64,000 nucleotides of DNA, taken from positions 6,636,223 to 6,700,222 of the forward strand of contig BFEA01000015.1 of NCBI GenBank assembly GCA_003427395.1, written 5' to 3'. Below are positions 50,484 to 60,925 of this stretch, piece by piece. Origin of the DNA: Chara braunii (taxonomy: Eukaryota; Streptophyta; Charophyceae; Charales; Characeae). The position numbers and the translations under genes were made by a program. Under the pieces are notes generated by a model. That model ran no database searches. It saw only the letters and a list, made by a program, of their open reading frames with translations, and was not told where the DNA came from. Within the stretch, counting starts at the first letter, position 1. Every line of letters begins with the position of its first letter.

Positions 50484-50604
50484 ATGGGCCTTCAGGGCAT
50501 CCATTAGAAGCGGGAATGATACACAGAGGGAGAGATGAAGATTAACATGGCCCCTGCACTGCGGAGGATGACACACAAAAATTGGGAAATGGTCCCAAGT
50601 TTTT
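50484..50604 (+). ncRNA. U6 snRNA-like sequence, probably a pseudogene
   Basis: It follows U6 in order: GGGCCTTCAGGGCATCC (5' stem), GGGAATGATACACAGAG, GAAGATTAACATGGCCCCTG, GGAGGATGACACACAAAAAT, GGGAAATGGTCCCAAG and a T5 end. About eight extra bases (GGAGAGAT) interrupt the catalytic ACAGAGA box, and the usual TTAGCATGG reads TTAACATGG. No TATA is seen about 30 bp upstream, and no upstream sequence element. A B-box-like GGTTCTAGTCC lies 45 bp before it. The changes in the invariant box argue against a working spliceosomal U6. Confidence 0.8.
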
Positions 50605-50673
50605 GGTATGATCATATACCACAACTGATGCACCCGATCCCATCTGAAACTGGAAGCTCAAGTCCCGTTGGGC
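50605..50673 (+). rRNA. 5S rRNA-like 5' half fused to the U6-like sequence
   Basis: It starts immediately after the U6 T-run with GGTATGATCATATACC, then ACAACTGATGCACCCGATCC, CATCTGAA and GGAAGCTCAAG..GTTGGGC. This matches the first about 70 nt of 5S rRNA in order. The second half of 5S is absent. It is a retro-copy or part of a composite repeat, not an rRNA gene. Confidence 0.72.
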
Positions 50674-50694
50674 TGCATGCAACACAGACAGGTA

Positions 50695-50740
50695 TGTATT
50701 TCAACAGTTCATCGGTGTAGCAACTGAGCTCGGCCCGTCG
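50695..50740 (-). repeat. tRNA-derived fragment next to the U6/5S fusion
   Basis: The reverse complement reads CGAGCTCAGTTGCTACACCG and AACTGTTGAAATACATACC, the same words as the other SINE-like fragments. No B box is left. Confidence 0.5.
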
Positions 50741-50850
50741 GTTATTGGTCCAGTTTTTATGGATGGATGGATGTCCCGGAGGACGGTCGTGCCTTCTTTT
50801 CGGTTCATTAAAATTTCTCTAATGGCACTTGCGTAGATTATAACCTTACA

Positions 50851-51647
50851 CAGGGTTGCCAGACCAAACGTACGGAGGCCCCTAAGCTGACCCCCGAACG
50901 TTCGGGCGTTCGGGTCCCCGTACGGGGCCCGAACCTGAAGGGGTTCGGACCCCGCAAAAAAATAGTTAGGCACCTAAATATTGTTATTTTTTTCTGAGTT
51001 TTTTTTTGTGAGTTCTTTGTGATGTAAGGTACCTCCCTGTAAATTTTGAAGCCATTCTGCTTAGCCAAAAAAAACATGAAAAATCGGCAAAGATGGTGGT
51101 GTCAAAACTTGCTTGCCCACTCAATAATTTGTTTGTTCTCTCTTTTCACTTTTTGTTTTTCCTTTATTTCGGGGCATGAACAAAATTATTATTTTTTCAA
51201 ACTTTATTTGTAGATTCTCTATTATGTAATATACACATATATCAATTTTCATGGCATTTTTCACAGCCAAAAAAAAAATTAAAAATCGCCAAAGATGGCG
51301 GTGTCAAAAACGTGCTGGCCCACTCAATAATTTCAGTCTAGTTTTATTTTTTCTAATTGTCATTATTATTATTTATTTTTAGTATTTTATTTTTATTTAA
51401 AGTTTGGTAAAGAATTTGGATGTTACTTTGAGGCAAATGTTGTTTAGTTTATTCTTCTGCATAACATATTTTTTTTTCAGATTTTTTGGATTTTTTTTTT
51501 TTTTTTTTTTTTTTCGGGGTCCGCGTTCGGCCGAACGCCCGAACGCGTCGAGAGGGGGTGCCGAACGTTCGGGCGTTCGGGTTCGGGCGTTCGGGTTCGG
51601 GTGTTCGGGTTCGGGCGTTCGGCCCGTCCCGAACGCGGGCAACCCTG
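50851..51647. mobile_element. nonautonomous hAT-like element, family D copy 2
   Basis: 797 bp with perfect inverted ends CAGGGTTGCC / GGCAACCCTG and a perfect 8-bp duplication ACCTTACA (50843-50850 and 51648-51655). The ends are rich in GTTCGGGCGTTCGGG. The interior has AT-rich core words TTTGGTAAAGAATTTGGATG and CATAACATATTTTTTTTTC shared with the other copies. No transposase is encoded. Confidence 0.92.
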
Positions 51648-51700
51648 ACCTTACAAAAAAAAAAAACTTACAAGGTAAACTTCAGTAAATCGTAAAGTAC

Positions 51701-51984
51701 CCAGGCTACCAGAGTGGCCAGGCGTCCCTTGATAGACCAATGCAAAAATGAATGAAAAAATTTAAAAACATATACTTTTTTATTTTTTTATTTTTAATTT
51801 GGCAAAGAATTTCGATGTGGCACTGAGTCAAAAGTTGTTCAGTTTGTTTTTCTGCACAAGTTTTTGTTTTTCGAATTTTCTGTTTTTTTTCTTTTTTTCT
51901 TTTTTTCTAAGGGACCTTCCCTTGCCCATGCCCGATGGGGCCGTCAGGGCAACCGAGGTTTAAAGGGCCCAGTAGGTAGCCCGG
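51701..51984. mobile_element. nonautonomous hAT-like element, family E copy 2
   Basis: 284 bp beginning CCAGGCTACCAG and ending TAGGTAGCCCGG, flanked by a perfect 8-bp duplication TAAAGTAC (51693-51700 and 51985-51992). It contains TTTGGCAAAGAATTTCGATG, the core also seen in family D. Confidence 0.9.
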
Positions 51985-51992
51985 TAAAGTAC

Positions 51993-53125
51993 CATTAGAA
52001 GCGTGATTAATTGCAAGGAAAATGATCTTTTTTTTTTTTTTTTTTTTTTTTTTTTGGTCAAACCCCAGGTTGTTGTAGAGGTGGGATACTCTAGACAGAT
52101 GAGAGTCACCCACAGTAATTGGCCTTTCCGCTGTCCAGATGAGCCTCCTTGACGACCTTCCCTTCCTCTCATCTTTTTGCCCTGGCGCAACCCCCATCCC
52201 CCCCTTGTCCTACCCTACCAAAGTGTTAACCACCCAGGACCATCACCCATCGCCATCTTGGCGGGCCGACCTGACTAGACAGCAGTTGCAGGCAAAATGA
52301 TCTTAATATTTGGACCTGCAGTCGTTCCGAGGCACTTTTCTCCGGGGTGGGAAGCGACCTGCGTGCCAAAAAACACTTGCATAACTAACTGGCACGGGCT
52401 TCCTTTTGGCTGGCTTCGCCAGCCATTTTCCTCCGGAGGTCTAGCCCCGAACGTTGCGCCGGTCTACAAGCTCTGCTTATGTTGTTCATTGCCCGGGAAA
52501 CGTACTGGTGGTTCAATATGTGTCCACATGCAGGTCCAACACACAAAGTCGTCAACTTGCGTAAGCAAACCCTCCAGTTGGCACAGGATCACGCGGAAGT
52601 CCGTCAATAATATTTTGTGTGATTATTACAAGGATGCTCGGCCACCGCCAGGAGACCACCACAATGTAAGGGATGCTGGACCAGGTTTCCAGCAGGTGCT
52701 GCTCCCCACCAATAGACGGAGCCGTCCTGGGGGTGCTAGCGGTGTCTGCTCACACCAGCACCTCTAGCACCGCCTGTTTTTTTGGTAAAAAAAAAAAAGA
52801 AAAAAAAAAGAGGATACTGGCGTCACGCGGGTCACGACCTTTGTTTGCTTTTCGAGCTCTTTTTCTGCTGGTGAGGAGTTATCGGATGTAGGAGTCCCAG
52901 GGCGAGATCCGACTAACAAACTCGAAGAGTTTTAAAGCCACCAAGCCTGTATTGATCTGAGACTGTGCAGTGAGGCCAAAAAAAAAAGAGAGCCGCCGTG
53001 GCTTCGTGGGGGTGATTTTTTGGTCGTGGAGGCGTGATTTTTTGTTTTCTTTTTGGCTGGCGGCACCGGCCAATTTTTTGGTCTAGAAGTATTATCCGTC
53101 CGAAGGCTCCACTGCTTGCAAACTC
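51993..53125. other. intergenic stretch with A/T runs, no gene recognised
   Basis: A plus-strand frame at 52297-52767 (156 codons) has no recognisable domain. The phrase CTTTTGGCTGGC..GCCAGCCATTT occurs near 52402 and is related to pieces at 53049 and 56887, a dispersed repeat. Confidence 0.5.
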
Positions 53126-53250
53126 GGGGCATGCTCACACTAGGACTATTTTGCTTATGAAAATGGATGTGATTGCAGCCAGATGCATCGAGGTCTGGTC
53201 GGAATTGAAGTCTGGATGCATTTTGGGAAGTGCTAGTGTGAGTATGCCCT
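53126..53250. mobile_element. MITE family B copy 3
   Basis: GGGGCATGCTCACACTAGGACT on the left is mirrored by AGTGCTAGTGTGAGTATGCCCT on the right. Internal words are GCAGCCAGATGCATCGAGGT and TCTGGATGCATTTTGG. Confidence 0.78.
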
Positions 53251-53396
53251 CAGAGTCTTGTTTTGGGGGGCGAACGCAATCGTTTACTGTGCCGGTGGCG
53301 GTTAACGACGGAAGGGGAAGTCTCTTTGGTGGCAGGTTGAGGCTCAATGTCGGGAGAATTTGTGTTTCGTTTTTGATTGCAGATGATTTGCCCTTC

Positions 53397-53528
53397 GGGT
53401 ATACTCACAGTAGGACCCTTTCGACAAGAGATCTGGATGAGATCGCATCATCGCAGTAAGATGTATCTAGGTTTGGCCATAATTGAAGTCAGATGCATTT
53501 AATAAAGTTCTAGTGAGAGCATGGCCCA
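53397..53528. mobile_element. MITE family B copy 4
   Basis: GGGTATACTCACAGTAGGAC on the left, GTTCTAGTGAGAGCATGGCCC on the right, and AGTCAGATGCATTTAATAAA inside. It lies 146 bp from copy 3 in the same orientation. Confidence 0.7.
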
Positions 53529-53673
53529 AGTACATTATGAAAGAGTGAAATCCATTGTCTTTTTTTTTTTTTTTTTTTCACCCTCTGGATTAGGAGAAAC
53601 GGTCTTGTAATAATATTTGTACTTTCCCCCTTCAAGAATTGCTTGGAACGCTGGCTGCAACATCATAGGGCTT

Positions 53674-53790
53674 CGCTCTCACTACTGACCGCAGGCACCA
53701 GCCGCAAAAAAAAAATGATGGTGCATCTTCCCATGTTCTAGCAGAAGATTCATTCTCTTTGTGCACATTTGGTGAGCAGTGGAATGGGTC
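53674..53790. mobile_element. MITE family C copy
   Basis: CGCTCTCACTACTGACCGC through GTGCATCTTCCCATGTTCTA and GCAGAAGATTCATTCTC to CACATTTGGTGAGCAGTGG. Confidence 0.62.
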
Positions 53791-53968
53791 CCATGTCCTC
53801 CAAAATTGTGAACTTTGACTTCTCTTGTCGAATATCTTATCCACTACACAAATATGCACACCTCAAATTAACAGTTTTTTTTTTGTTTTTAATTAACAGT
53901 TGAACAATTAAAGAATGTGGTAAACACATGGCAAGGTGTTTGCAATGTTTACTAAATACTTTTCCCCT

Positions 53969-53999
<31 letters not shown>

Positions 54000-54225
54000 C
54001 CATTTTAAACCACCACTACCTTTCCAAGCTGTAGTCCCATTTGGGAAAATGACCTCAACCACAAAGTTCAAGGGTACGGTGTAGGGCCGGTAGGAACACC
54101 AAAAAAAAAAAAAAAAGAGTGGGACCCCGCGGGCCCTCAGTGAGGCAAAAAAAAGAAAAGAAAAACTAGGAACGTTGAATCCAGCGACGTCGTGATAGGG
54201 GTCCTCAGGGACATGGAAGTTACAC
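53791..54225. other. intergenic stretch with T/A runs
   Basis: No gene. Homopolymer T at 53972-54000. The word TTTTAAACCACCACTACC recurs in other SINE-like pieces (56140, 57350). Confidence 0.5.
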
Positions 54226-54790
54226 CGGTGCTTTGAGGAATGTATCTGGCCAGAATGCAAGGAACGTGAAATCAATGCTTTGAGGAGTGTATCTGGGCAG
54301 AATGGAAGGAACGTTATTTTTTTTGTTTTCGTTTTTCTCGATTTTGTTTTTTCTTTTTTCTTTGTGCCTTGCCAGCGAGGCAGGGCGGTTTCCACGGGCG
54401 GCAGGTAACTGCCTCACTCACCACATACTAACATCAACACTGTGGCGTTCTGTATTGGACCGCGATAGCGGCGTAAGGGAAGTTTCTTTATTTATTTTTT
54501 TCTTCATTTGTTTTCATAGGGGAAGGCACCCATGAAGATGCAAGTGATACCAGTGCTTTGAGGGATGTGTCGGGCTAGTATGTGGGGAACGTGATTTCTG
54601 CTGTTTCCATTTTTTTTTCCCTCTTTTTTTTTGTTTCTTTCTTGTGCCCTGCCAGTGAGGCAGGGCGGATTCCCAGGGGGGGCAGGTAACTGCCTCACCC
54701 ACGACATACTAACATCAGCGCTGTGGCGTTCTGTATAGGACCGCATTCAAGGCGGCATAAGGGAAGTTCCTTTTTTTTTTTTGTTCTTCA
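54226..54790. repeat. tandem repeat of about 280 bp, two units
   Basis: Each unit has GTGCTTTGAGGRATGTRTC, then a T-rich part, then TGCCAGYGAGGCAGGGCGG, GGTAACTGCCTCAC and GTGGCGTTCTGTATWGGACC. A half unit also repeats at 54271. A related GAGGCAGGGCG piece lies near 62430. Confidence 0.75.
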
Positions 54791-54911
54791 TTTGGTATGC
54801 CGAGGGACAGTCTCACCAGCACCTCATACAATGTATCTGATGGCTACAACAGAAGTTTCTGTTTTTTTTTCTTTTTTCTTTTTTCTTTTCGCTTCTTTTC
54901 GAAGTAGCTGC

Positions 54912-55020
54912 CGTGAGTACCAGAAAAGAAAATACGATGGGACCCAGGCTCGGTAGAACTCGGTGCGCAGTGAAAATCAGGATCGGCAAAAACAGGATTG
55001 GAGGTAGTGGTGTGTAAGGG
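54912..55020. repeat. dispersed repeat G, copy 1
   Basis: ACCAGAAAAGAAAATACGAT, GGACCCAGGCTCGGTAGAAC and GGCAAAAACAGGATTGGAGG recur with changes at 62677-62775. Confidence 0.65.
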
Positions 55021-55149
55021 GTGATGGTCCTGGGGGTGGTTTAAGGGGCGACGGTCATGAGATACCGTCATCGATGGCCTTGGGTTGGGTCATTCAGGAT
55101 CGTAGTACTTCACTCGTCCAGGATCGCAGTACTTCACTCGTCTGTTTGC

Positions 55150-55212
55150 AGTGAAGTTCGAACTGAGGTCTGTATTTCAACGGTTCAAAGGTGTTCCTAC
55201 TGAGCTATAGGC
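55150..55212 (-). repeat. tRNA-derived (SINE-like) fragment, best-preserved copy
   Basis: The reverse complement runs GGGGCCTATAGCTCAGTAGG, AACACC, TTGAACCGTTGAAATACAGA, CCTCAGTTCGAACTTC. A and B boxes are close to consensus. The acceptor stem does not pair, so this is a SINE head and not a tRNA gene. Confidence 0.62.
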
Positions 55213-55454
55213 CCCACTTGGTCCGTGTCAGATTTCCCTTATACACTTCCAGCATATCAAAGGGGCAGCAGCATTGATCCCGTCATCCTTGCACAGCTCG
55301 GTTTCACAGCTGCTGTTTCCTGTTGCGTAGGAAAAGGGCAGTTGGCAACTGAGGTAAGTGGACAAGTGAAAGGAGGGGAAGCTGACCGCTCATGAACAAA
55401 CTTGAATAATGATTACGGGCAAAGACTTCCTCTAATGCAGCAAAAGATGACATT

Positions 55455-55530
55455 ACATCAGTTGGTTAGGCATTCAAGTGCGCTGCAGGAGGTAGTGGGT
55501 TCAATCCCCACTGACCACCTGGGTCACACA
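55455..55530 (+). repeat. second tRNA-like sequence (SINE head)
   Basis: ACATCAGTTGGTTAGGC resembles an A box. GTGGG-TTCAATC-CCCAC forms a perfect T arm with a B box. The acceptor stem cannot be formed with the 5' side. The downstream (GT)n and about 300 bp of unique-looking sequence may be the SINE body. Confidence 0.5.
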
Positions 55531-55839
55531 CGGTGCGAATCAGTTGGCAGCCAGCACGGGTGTGAGTGTGTGTGTGTGTGTCTGTGTGGGAGAGTGTTGG
55601 CACTTAGACAGTGCTGTTACTTGGTAGGGGTCGGGGAAGAAGAAAAGGCAGGTGCAGATGCTTGGCCAAATGCTCGGTCTTTGTGTTAGCCGGGTGCCCA
55701 CTGGTGGCCCTGCGCTACTCTCTGACCCCCGCAGTTCGGGCTGGGGGCCAACATGCCATCCGCTTCATTGTGAGAGGCAAGTACTAGGCTTGAAGGGGTC
55801 GCTTGTATATAGCCTCACGAGTAGTGGTTGGTAGGTAGT

Positions 55840-57050
55840 GAACGGTGAGTTTGAGAACCGTCGCCACTATCCACTTTGCTAATTGTAACCTCGTTGATTT
55901 CCTAATATGTGCATGCCGTGAAACAATTGGCCGTGTAGAATGCAGTTTGTGAGCCGCATCACTACACCCTCAGGCCGCAGAAATTCCACTGCACCTCCAT
56001 CTAACGGAATGATATTTTGACTGTCAAAGGCCCTCTCCCATCGAGAGGGGGTCCGTCGAAAACTTGCTTGTTCTGGTGCCTAGGCTTCAAAGGGATCTGC
56101 ATAGCTGACAAAGGCAAGACTCTGATGTTTTCTGTTATTTTAAACCACCAGTACTTGGCCCAGCTATCGATGCCGAGCCTCGAATGCCCCTGCGTGCTGA
56201 TTTTTGCCGAAGCGCCGGGGTACCATTGCGAGTCAACATCTAACTTTGCCGACCTCAGTGTGGGTGAGCCACAAGCAGCATAACTGAGGCGAGTTCTCCG
56301 TAGTGCTCGTGACCTGTATGACAACCAGAAATTCAGAGTTTGCACGCCTGACGGCCGCCGAAGGAATGTGCGCACTCAATCATCATCATTCACAACATCA
56401 TGCATCTGCCTCTCACCCTTTGTAAACTCAGGCTAGTCGGAGCTTACACCTCTCTGGAGAGGCTCAATTCTATAAGGTATCTATTTGACACTAGTGAGCG
56501 AAGAGTGAAGGGCATTCCGGTGCTTCTGGTGGCCATAGCGGGTTAGTCTCAAATTCCATTTGCAGGCTGCACATACTAGCCGAGCGAAATCATATGATGG
56601 GAATTGTGTTTAATAAAGTTTCTGGCATAAGTGGTTTATCTTGCTTTGCAAGCACTCCATACGTGATATCCTTTTTAAACTACTGTAAGTTGTGGTTGCT
56701 GGCACCAGCTAACAGGAAGTTTGCACCGGTTCTTTTTTCCTTTTTTGGCACAGAGGGCAATTTTTGGGTCAGCAAGGGAAGCATCAAAGGTACTGGCGGT
56801 TTAAACAACCAGTACCCCGCTGGGCTATCAAGTTCAACTCTAAATTAGCCCTGCGCAAGCAAAAAAAACAAAAGTGGGCAGGGGCTTGCTTTTGGTGGGC
56901 ATTGCCAGCCATTTCAGTTTGGTACGCGGATGTATAGATTTTTTAGCTGGGTGGGGTACTGGTGGTTGGACAGGGAGCTTGAATACTCGTTGAACCACCA
57001 AGCCATCGGAAGCTAAATTGACAAACCAGAAAATGTATTTTGTGGCCGTG
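55840..57050. other. intergenic stretch, no gene recognised
   Basis: Contains several TTTAAACCACCAGTAC / GTACTGGTGGTT words with tRNA-like context near 56140, 56800 and 56950, probably fragments of another SINE family. Confidence 0.45.
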
Positions 57051-57060
57051 AAAGTGATTA

Positions 57061-57165
57061 TTGTCTTCACCCGAATAGAACGCCTGTTTATTATTGTTCT
57101 ATCTAGACCAATACTTGGACAAAATATAATTAAAATGATCAGGCGTTCTATTCGGGTGAAGATGG
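57061..57165. mobile_element. TA-flanked foldback MITE, family A copy 6
   Basis: 105 bp beginning TTGTCTTCACCCGAATAGAA and ending TTCTATTCGGGTGAAGATGG, with TA at 57059-57060 and 57166-57167. Ends and length match copies 4 and 5, but the inner palindrome is diverged. Confidence 0.82.
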
Positions 57166-57479
57166 TAGTACCAGTAAAGGGGAAAACCAACAGAGAACAT
57201 GTATTGATATCTATATTCTTGGAAGTTTTGGGCCTTGTGAAAACCGTTCTAGGGAACAAAGCTATTTTTCATACGCTGCTCTATCGATAGTGTACCAAAT
57301 TTATCACTGTACATGAAAATGGGACACCACTAACTTTGAAGGGACTAGCGGCTTAAACCACGAGTGGGACCTCTGTTTTCCAAAAACTTTTAGCACTATG
57401 TATGGCCACACTTTTAATGAATTGACCTGACCCAGACAGTGAAATTTGTTTGACTTGAAAAACAATGTTAGTGGACCTG

Positions 57480-57995
57480 CCGCAGTCCCTCTTCCTCCAT
57501 TGCCGTGGTCGTCACCGTGCTCATGACCGTCGCTGCCATCATCATTAGGATCACTCCTTCCTCCTCTGCGTCCATCCTCGATCCTCCTCCAGACATCATC
57601 ATTTTTGTCCGACTCCTCCCCCTCACCCGACCTCGTCTCCCTTGTGCGACCTCCTGCTCCCCCTCCTGCGACCTCCTCCTCCTCCTCTTTCCACCTTCTT
57701 CTACCCCTCCGTTGGCCCCTCCCCACCCTCATGCGACCTCCTCCTTTCCCACGTGCGACCTCCTCCCCCTTGCTTGACCTCCTCCCTCTTGCACGACTAC
57801 CTCCTCCCCCTCACGCGTCCTCTTCCCACCTTCTCATCCCCCTTCCCCTCACGACCACCTCCTTACACGACCTCTTCTTCTCCCTCTGACGTCCTCTTCC
57901 AACCTCCTCTCCCTCGTACGACCTCCTCTAGACTCTTTTGGCGTCCTCCACTTGGATGATGTCCTCCTCCCCCTCAACTTCTTCCTCTCGTCTGA

Positions 57996-58035
<40 letters not shown>

Positions 58036-58260
58036 GTATGAGAGAGAGAGCTCACAGTGATTGTTCCCTTTCGCACGTCCTCTTTCGACCTCCTCCAAAC
58101 TCTCTTCCGACCTCCTCCTCCACTTGTACGATGTCCTCCTCCCCCTTGTAACCTCCTCCATCCCCTATTCCGACCTCCTCCTCCCACTTGCACAACCTTC
58201 TCCTCCCCCGCACGCGACCTTCTCCTCCTACTCTCCAAACGGCGCCCGAATAGAAGCACG
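57480..58260. repeat. CCT/CGACCTCCTC-rich degenerate repeat with a (GT)n block
   Basis: CGACCTCCTCC is repeated many times on the plus strand. (GT)n lies at about 58000-58033. The Ser/Pro- and Arg/Gly-rich frames are by-products. Confidence 0.8.
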
Positions 58261-58301
58261 CTAAAAACTCGCGGCCCCCACATCCTCACCGTCACTCACA
58301 T

Positions 58302-58439
<138 letters not shown>

Positions 58440-58860
58440 CAGCAATGCACGTAGAGAGATAGAGAGAGGCATAGATAGAGAGAGGCTACTTCCATCGATA
58501 GGAGCAACATCGGAATGAATCTTCCAATGGATAATGAAAATATACACTGCTATCCAGCCATGCCTGCAGAGAGATAAAGAGAGGCTCCTTGCATCGATGG
58601 GATGATCAAATTGGAATGAATCTTTAGTAAGAGTATAATCGGAATGAATCTTCTGCTAGAACATGTAAACATACATTACCATTTTATTTTTTTATTTTTT
58701 TTTGTGAGAGAGACACAGAGAGAGAGAGGGAGAGAGAACAGGGAAGTCTCCAGCCTCACGGCTGGCCGCATGCTACTTCCATCAATAGGATTAGCAAAAT
58801 CGAATGTATGAATCTTCTGCTAGAACATGGAAATGTACACTGCCACACTTATAGAAACTC
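58440..58860. repeat. repeated family C-like units GAATGAATCTTCTGCTAGAA
   Basis: Three or four partial copies of GGCTACTTCCATCGATAGGA and GAATGAATCTTCTGCTAGAAC plus ATGTACACTGCC, separated by GA-rich sequence. Confidence 0.65.
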
Positions 58861-58884
58861 ATTCCCTTACATTTGCAGCGTCCC

Positions 58885-58890
<6 letters not shown>

Positions 58891-58947
<57 letters not shown>

Positions 58948-58950
58948 AGA
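58891..58950. repeat. (GT)n microsatellite with a short GA end
   Basis: GT run of about 50 bp followed by GTGAGAGATAGAGAG. Confidence 0.93.
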
Positions 58951-58959
58951 GATAGAGAG

Positions 58960-60148
58960 AAAAAAAAAAACTCATGACGCTCGTTCCCGACACTGGACGT
59001 AACCCCACCCCGCGATGTTCCACCGTAACGCTTCCAGTGTCGAACTCGCTCGGCATGGGCGAGTAAAGCACTATAAAGGTCGGTGCAAGTCTGCTGCTGC
59101 GCATGTGCTACGCGCCCTCAGTGTCAATGCCTTGTCTCACCATAAGGTTGTCTTTTAGGGCGCCAGGAGTTCATCATAGTTGCCATCGCTATACGGGTGC
59201 GCTATCTGGTCAGGTGTCTCCATCGCTAGCATTATAGGCGAATGCTCACCAATCTTTTTGCGGCGTCATCCACGTCATGTAACACTCATTCGCTATCCTT
59301 TTGAGAAGGGGCGAGGTCGATCCGCAACGCATGGTGCCACGTTGATAGTCGCAGTTGAAAAGGCGGCACTTTTGTGACAGTAACTGCAACCAATGTTGCA
59401 GCATCGCTGTAAAGGTGAAATTATTTCATTGTTGGCTTGACTCATCTCGAATATGTTTGATTGTTTGCAATAGAGGTAGTGTTGCTTTGATTTTTAATCT
59501 ACGCATATCGGTTGAACAACATTTATCGTGGTGAGCATTTACAATACTCTCCCTTTGACATGCACACACATGCATCCCTCAGAGGGGTGTAAAGGGATCA
59601 GTATTACGTCAAGGTCTTTATTTTGTTTTTCTTCTTGCTAGTTTCGAATTGGAGAGGACCGTCAACCAAGATATATCCCTTTTTGCAATATGTGTATTTA
59701 TTTATTTATTTTTATTTTTATTTTGTGATGTTAACCGGGTTTGGATAAACCCATGTTTGGATAGATGGCCAGACGGGTGTTCGATCGGACATCTCGAATA
59801 ACCAAGAGGGCCGCGAACATCCACCCTGATAACGTAAGTTTAGATATACAATTTGAACCTTTGAACAAAATTTCGGCGACATTTATTAAACCAAGAGTTC
59901 CTTTGCGATTGTGAAATTTGCAATATGGCACGTAATGGTTTAAGGACATGTATGACTTTGTGAAGCTGGCTGTTCAAAAAAAAAAAAAAGAATTATAATT
60001 TATAAAATTTTTTGCTTATAAAATATACCAAATAAATTAACAAAAAAACATATTCATAAATTTTGTATTAAATCTTTCTTTGTCACAAAACAGTAATAAT
60101 ACTTTGTACTTCTACAAAAGAAGAAGAAATTTTACCGAGAAGTTGATA
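58960..60148. other. intergenic stretch, no gene recognised
   Basis: Short frames only. A 65-codon plus frame at 59180-59377 has no known domain. Confidence 0.5.
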
Positions 60149-60156
60149 GACTTTGT

Positions 60157-60256
60157 TAGGGTTGCCGGCGTTCGGGACGGGCCAAATGCCCGAACCTGAA
60201 CATTTGACCGTTCGGCACCCCCTCTCGACGCATTCGGCTGTTCGACCGAATGCGGA

Positions 60257-60291
<35 letters not shown>

Positions 60292-60917
60292 CAAAAAATA
60301 TGAAAAAAACTATATGTTATGAAGAAGAATAAACTTAACAACATTTGCCCCATCATTACATCCAAATTCTTTACCAAAGTTGAAATACAAATCAAATGTT
60401 AAAAAAAATAATAATAATGAAAATAAAAAAAATGAAAATGAAAATGAAATGATTGAGTCGGCGAGCACGTTTTGGACACCGTGGATATATATATATTTGT
60501 TTTGGCTGCGACAAATACCATGCAAATTTATATATGTGTATATCTTACATATAACATAGAATGTCCAAATAAAGTTTGAAAAAATAATAATTTTTTAATG
60601 CACTGAAATAAAGGAAAAATGAAAAGTGAGAAGAGAAAAAAAACAAATTAGTGAGTGGGCAAGCAAGTTTTGACACCACCATCTTTCCCAATTTTTCATT
60701 TTTGTTTTGCTCAACAAAATGGCTTCACACTTAAAAGGGAAATACTTTACATCACAAAGAGATCACAAAAAAACCTTCAGAAAAGCAAAATAATATTTAG
60801 GTGCGAAAATATTTTTTTGTGAAATCCGAACCCCTTCGGGCCTCGTACGAGGATCCGGACGTTTGAACGTTCGGGGGTCAGCTTAGGGGCCTCCGTACGT
60901 TCGGCCTAACAACCCTA
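60157..60917. mobile_element. nonautonomous hAT-like element, family D copy 3
   Basis: 761 bp beginning TAGGGTTGCC and ending AACAACCCTA. The 8-bp flanks are GACTTTGT (60149-60156) and CACTTTGT (60918-60925), seven of eight identical. The interior is in the opposite orientation to copy 2, with words like ATCACAAAAAAACCTTCAGA and an (AT)n at about 60261-60288. Confidence 0.85.
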
Positions 60918-60925
60918 CACTTTGT

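Noticed and set aside
50484-50604. Functional U6 gene
   Set aside because: Insertion in the ACAGAGA box, no upstream TATA at the usual distance, and direct fusion to 5S-like sequence.
52297-52767. 156-codon plus-strand frame
   Set aside because: No recognisable domain, and it includes a dispersed-repeat word (CTTTTGGCTGGC).
55455-55530. Functional tRNA gene
   Set aside because: T arm and boxes are present but the acceptor stem does not pair and no proper anticodon arm could be drawn.
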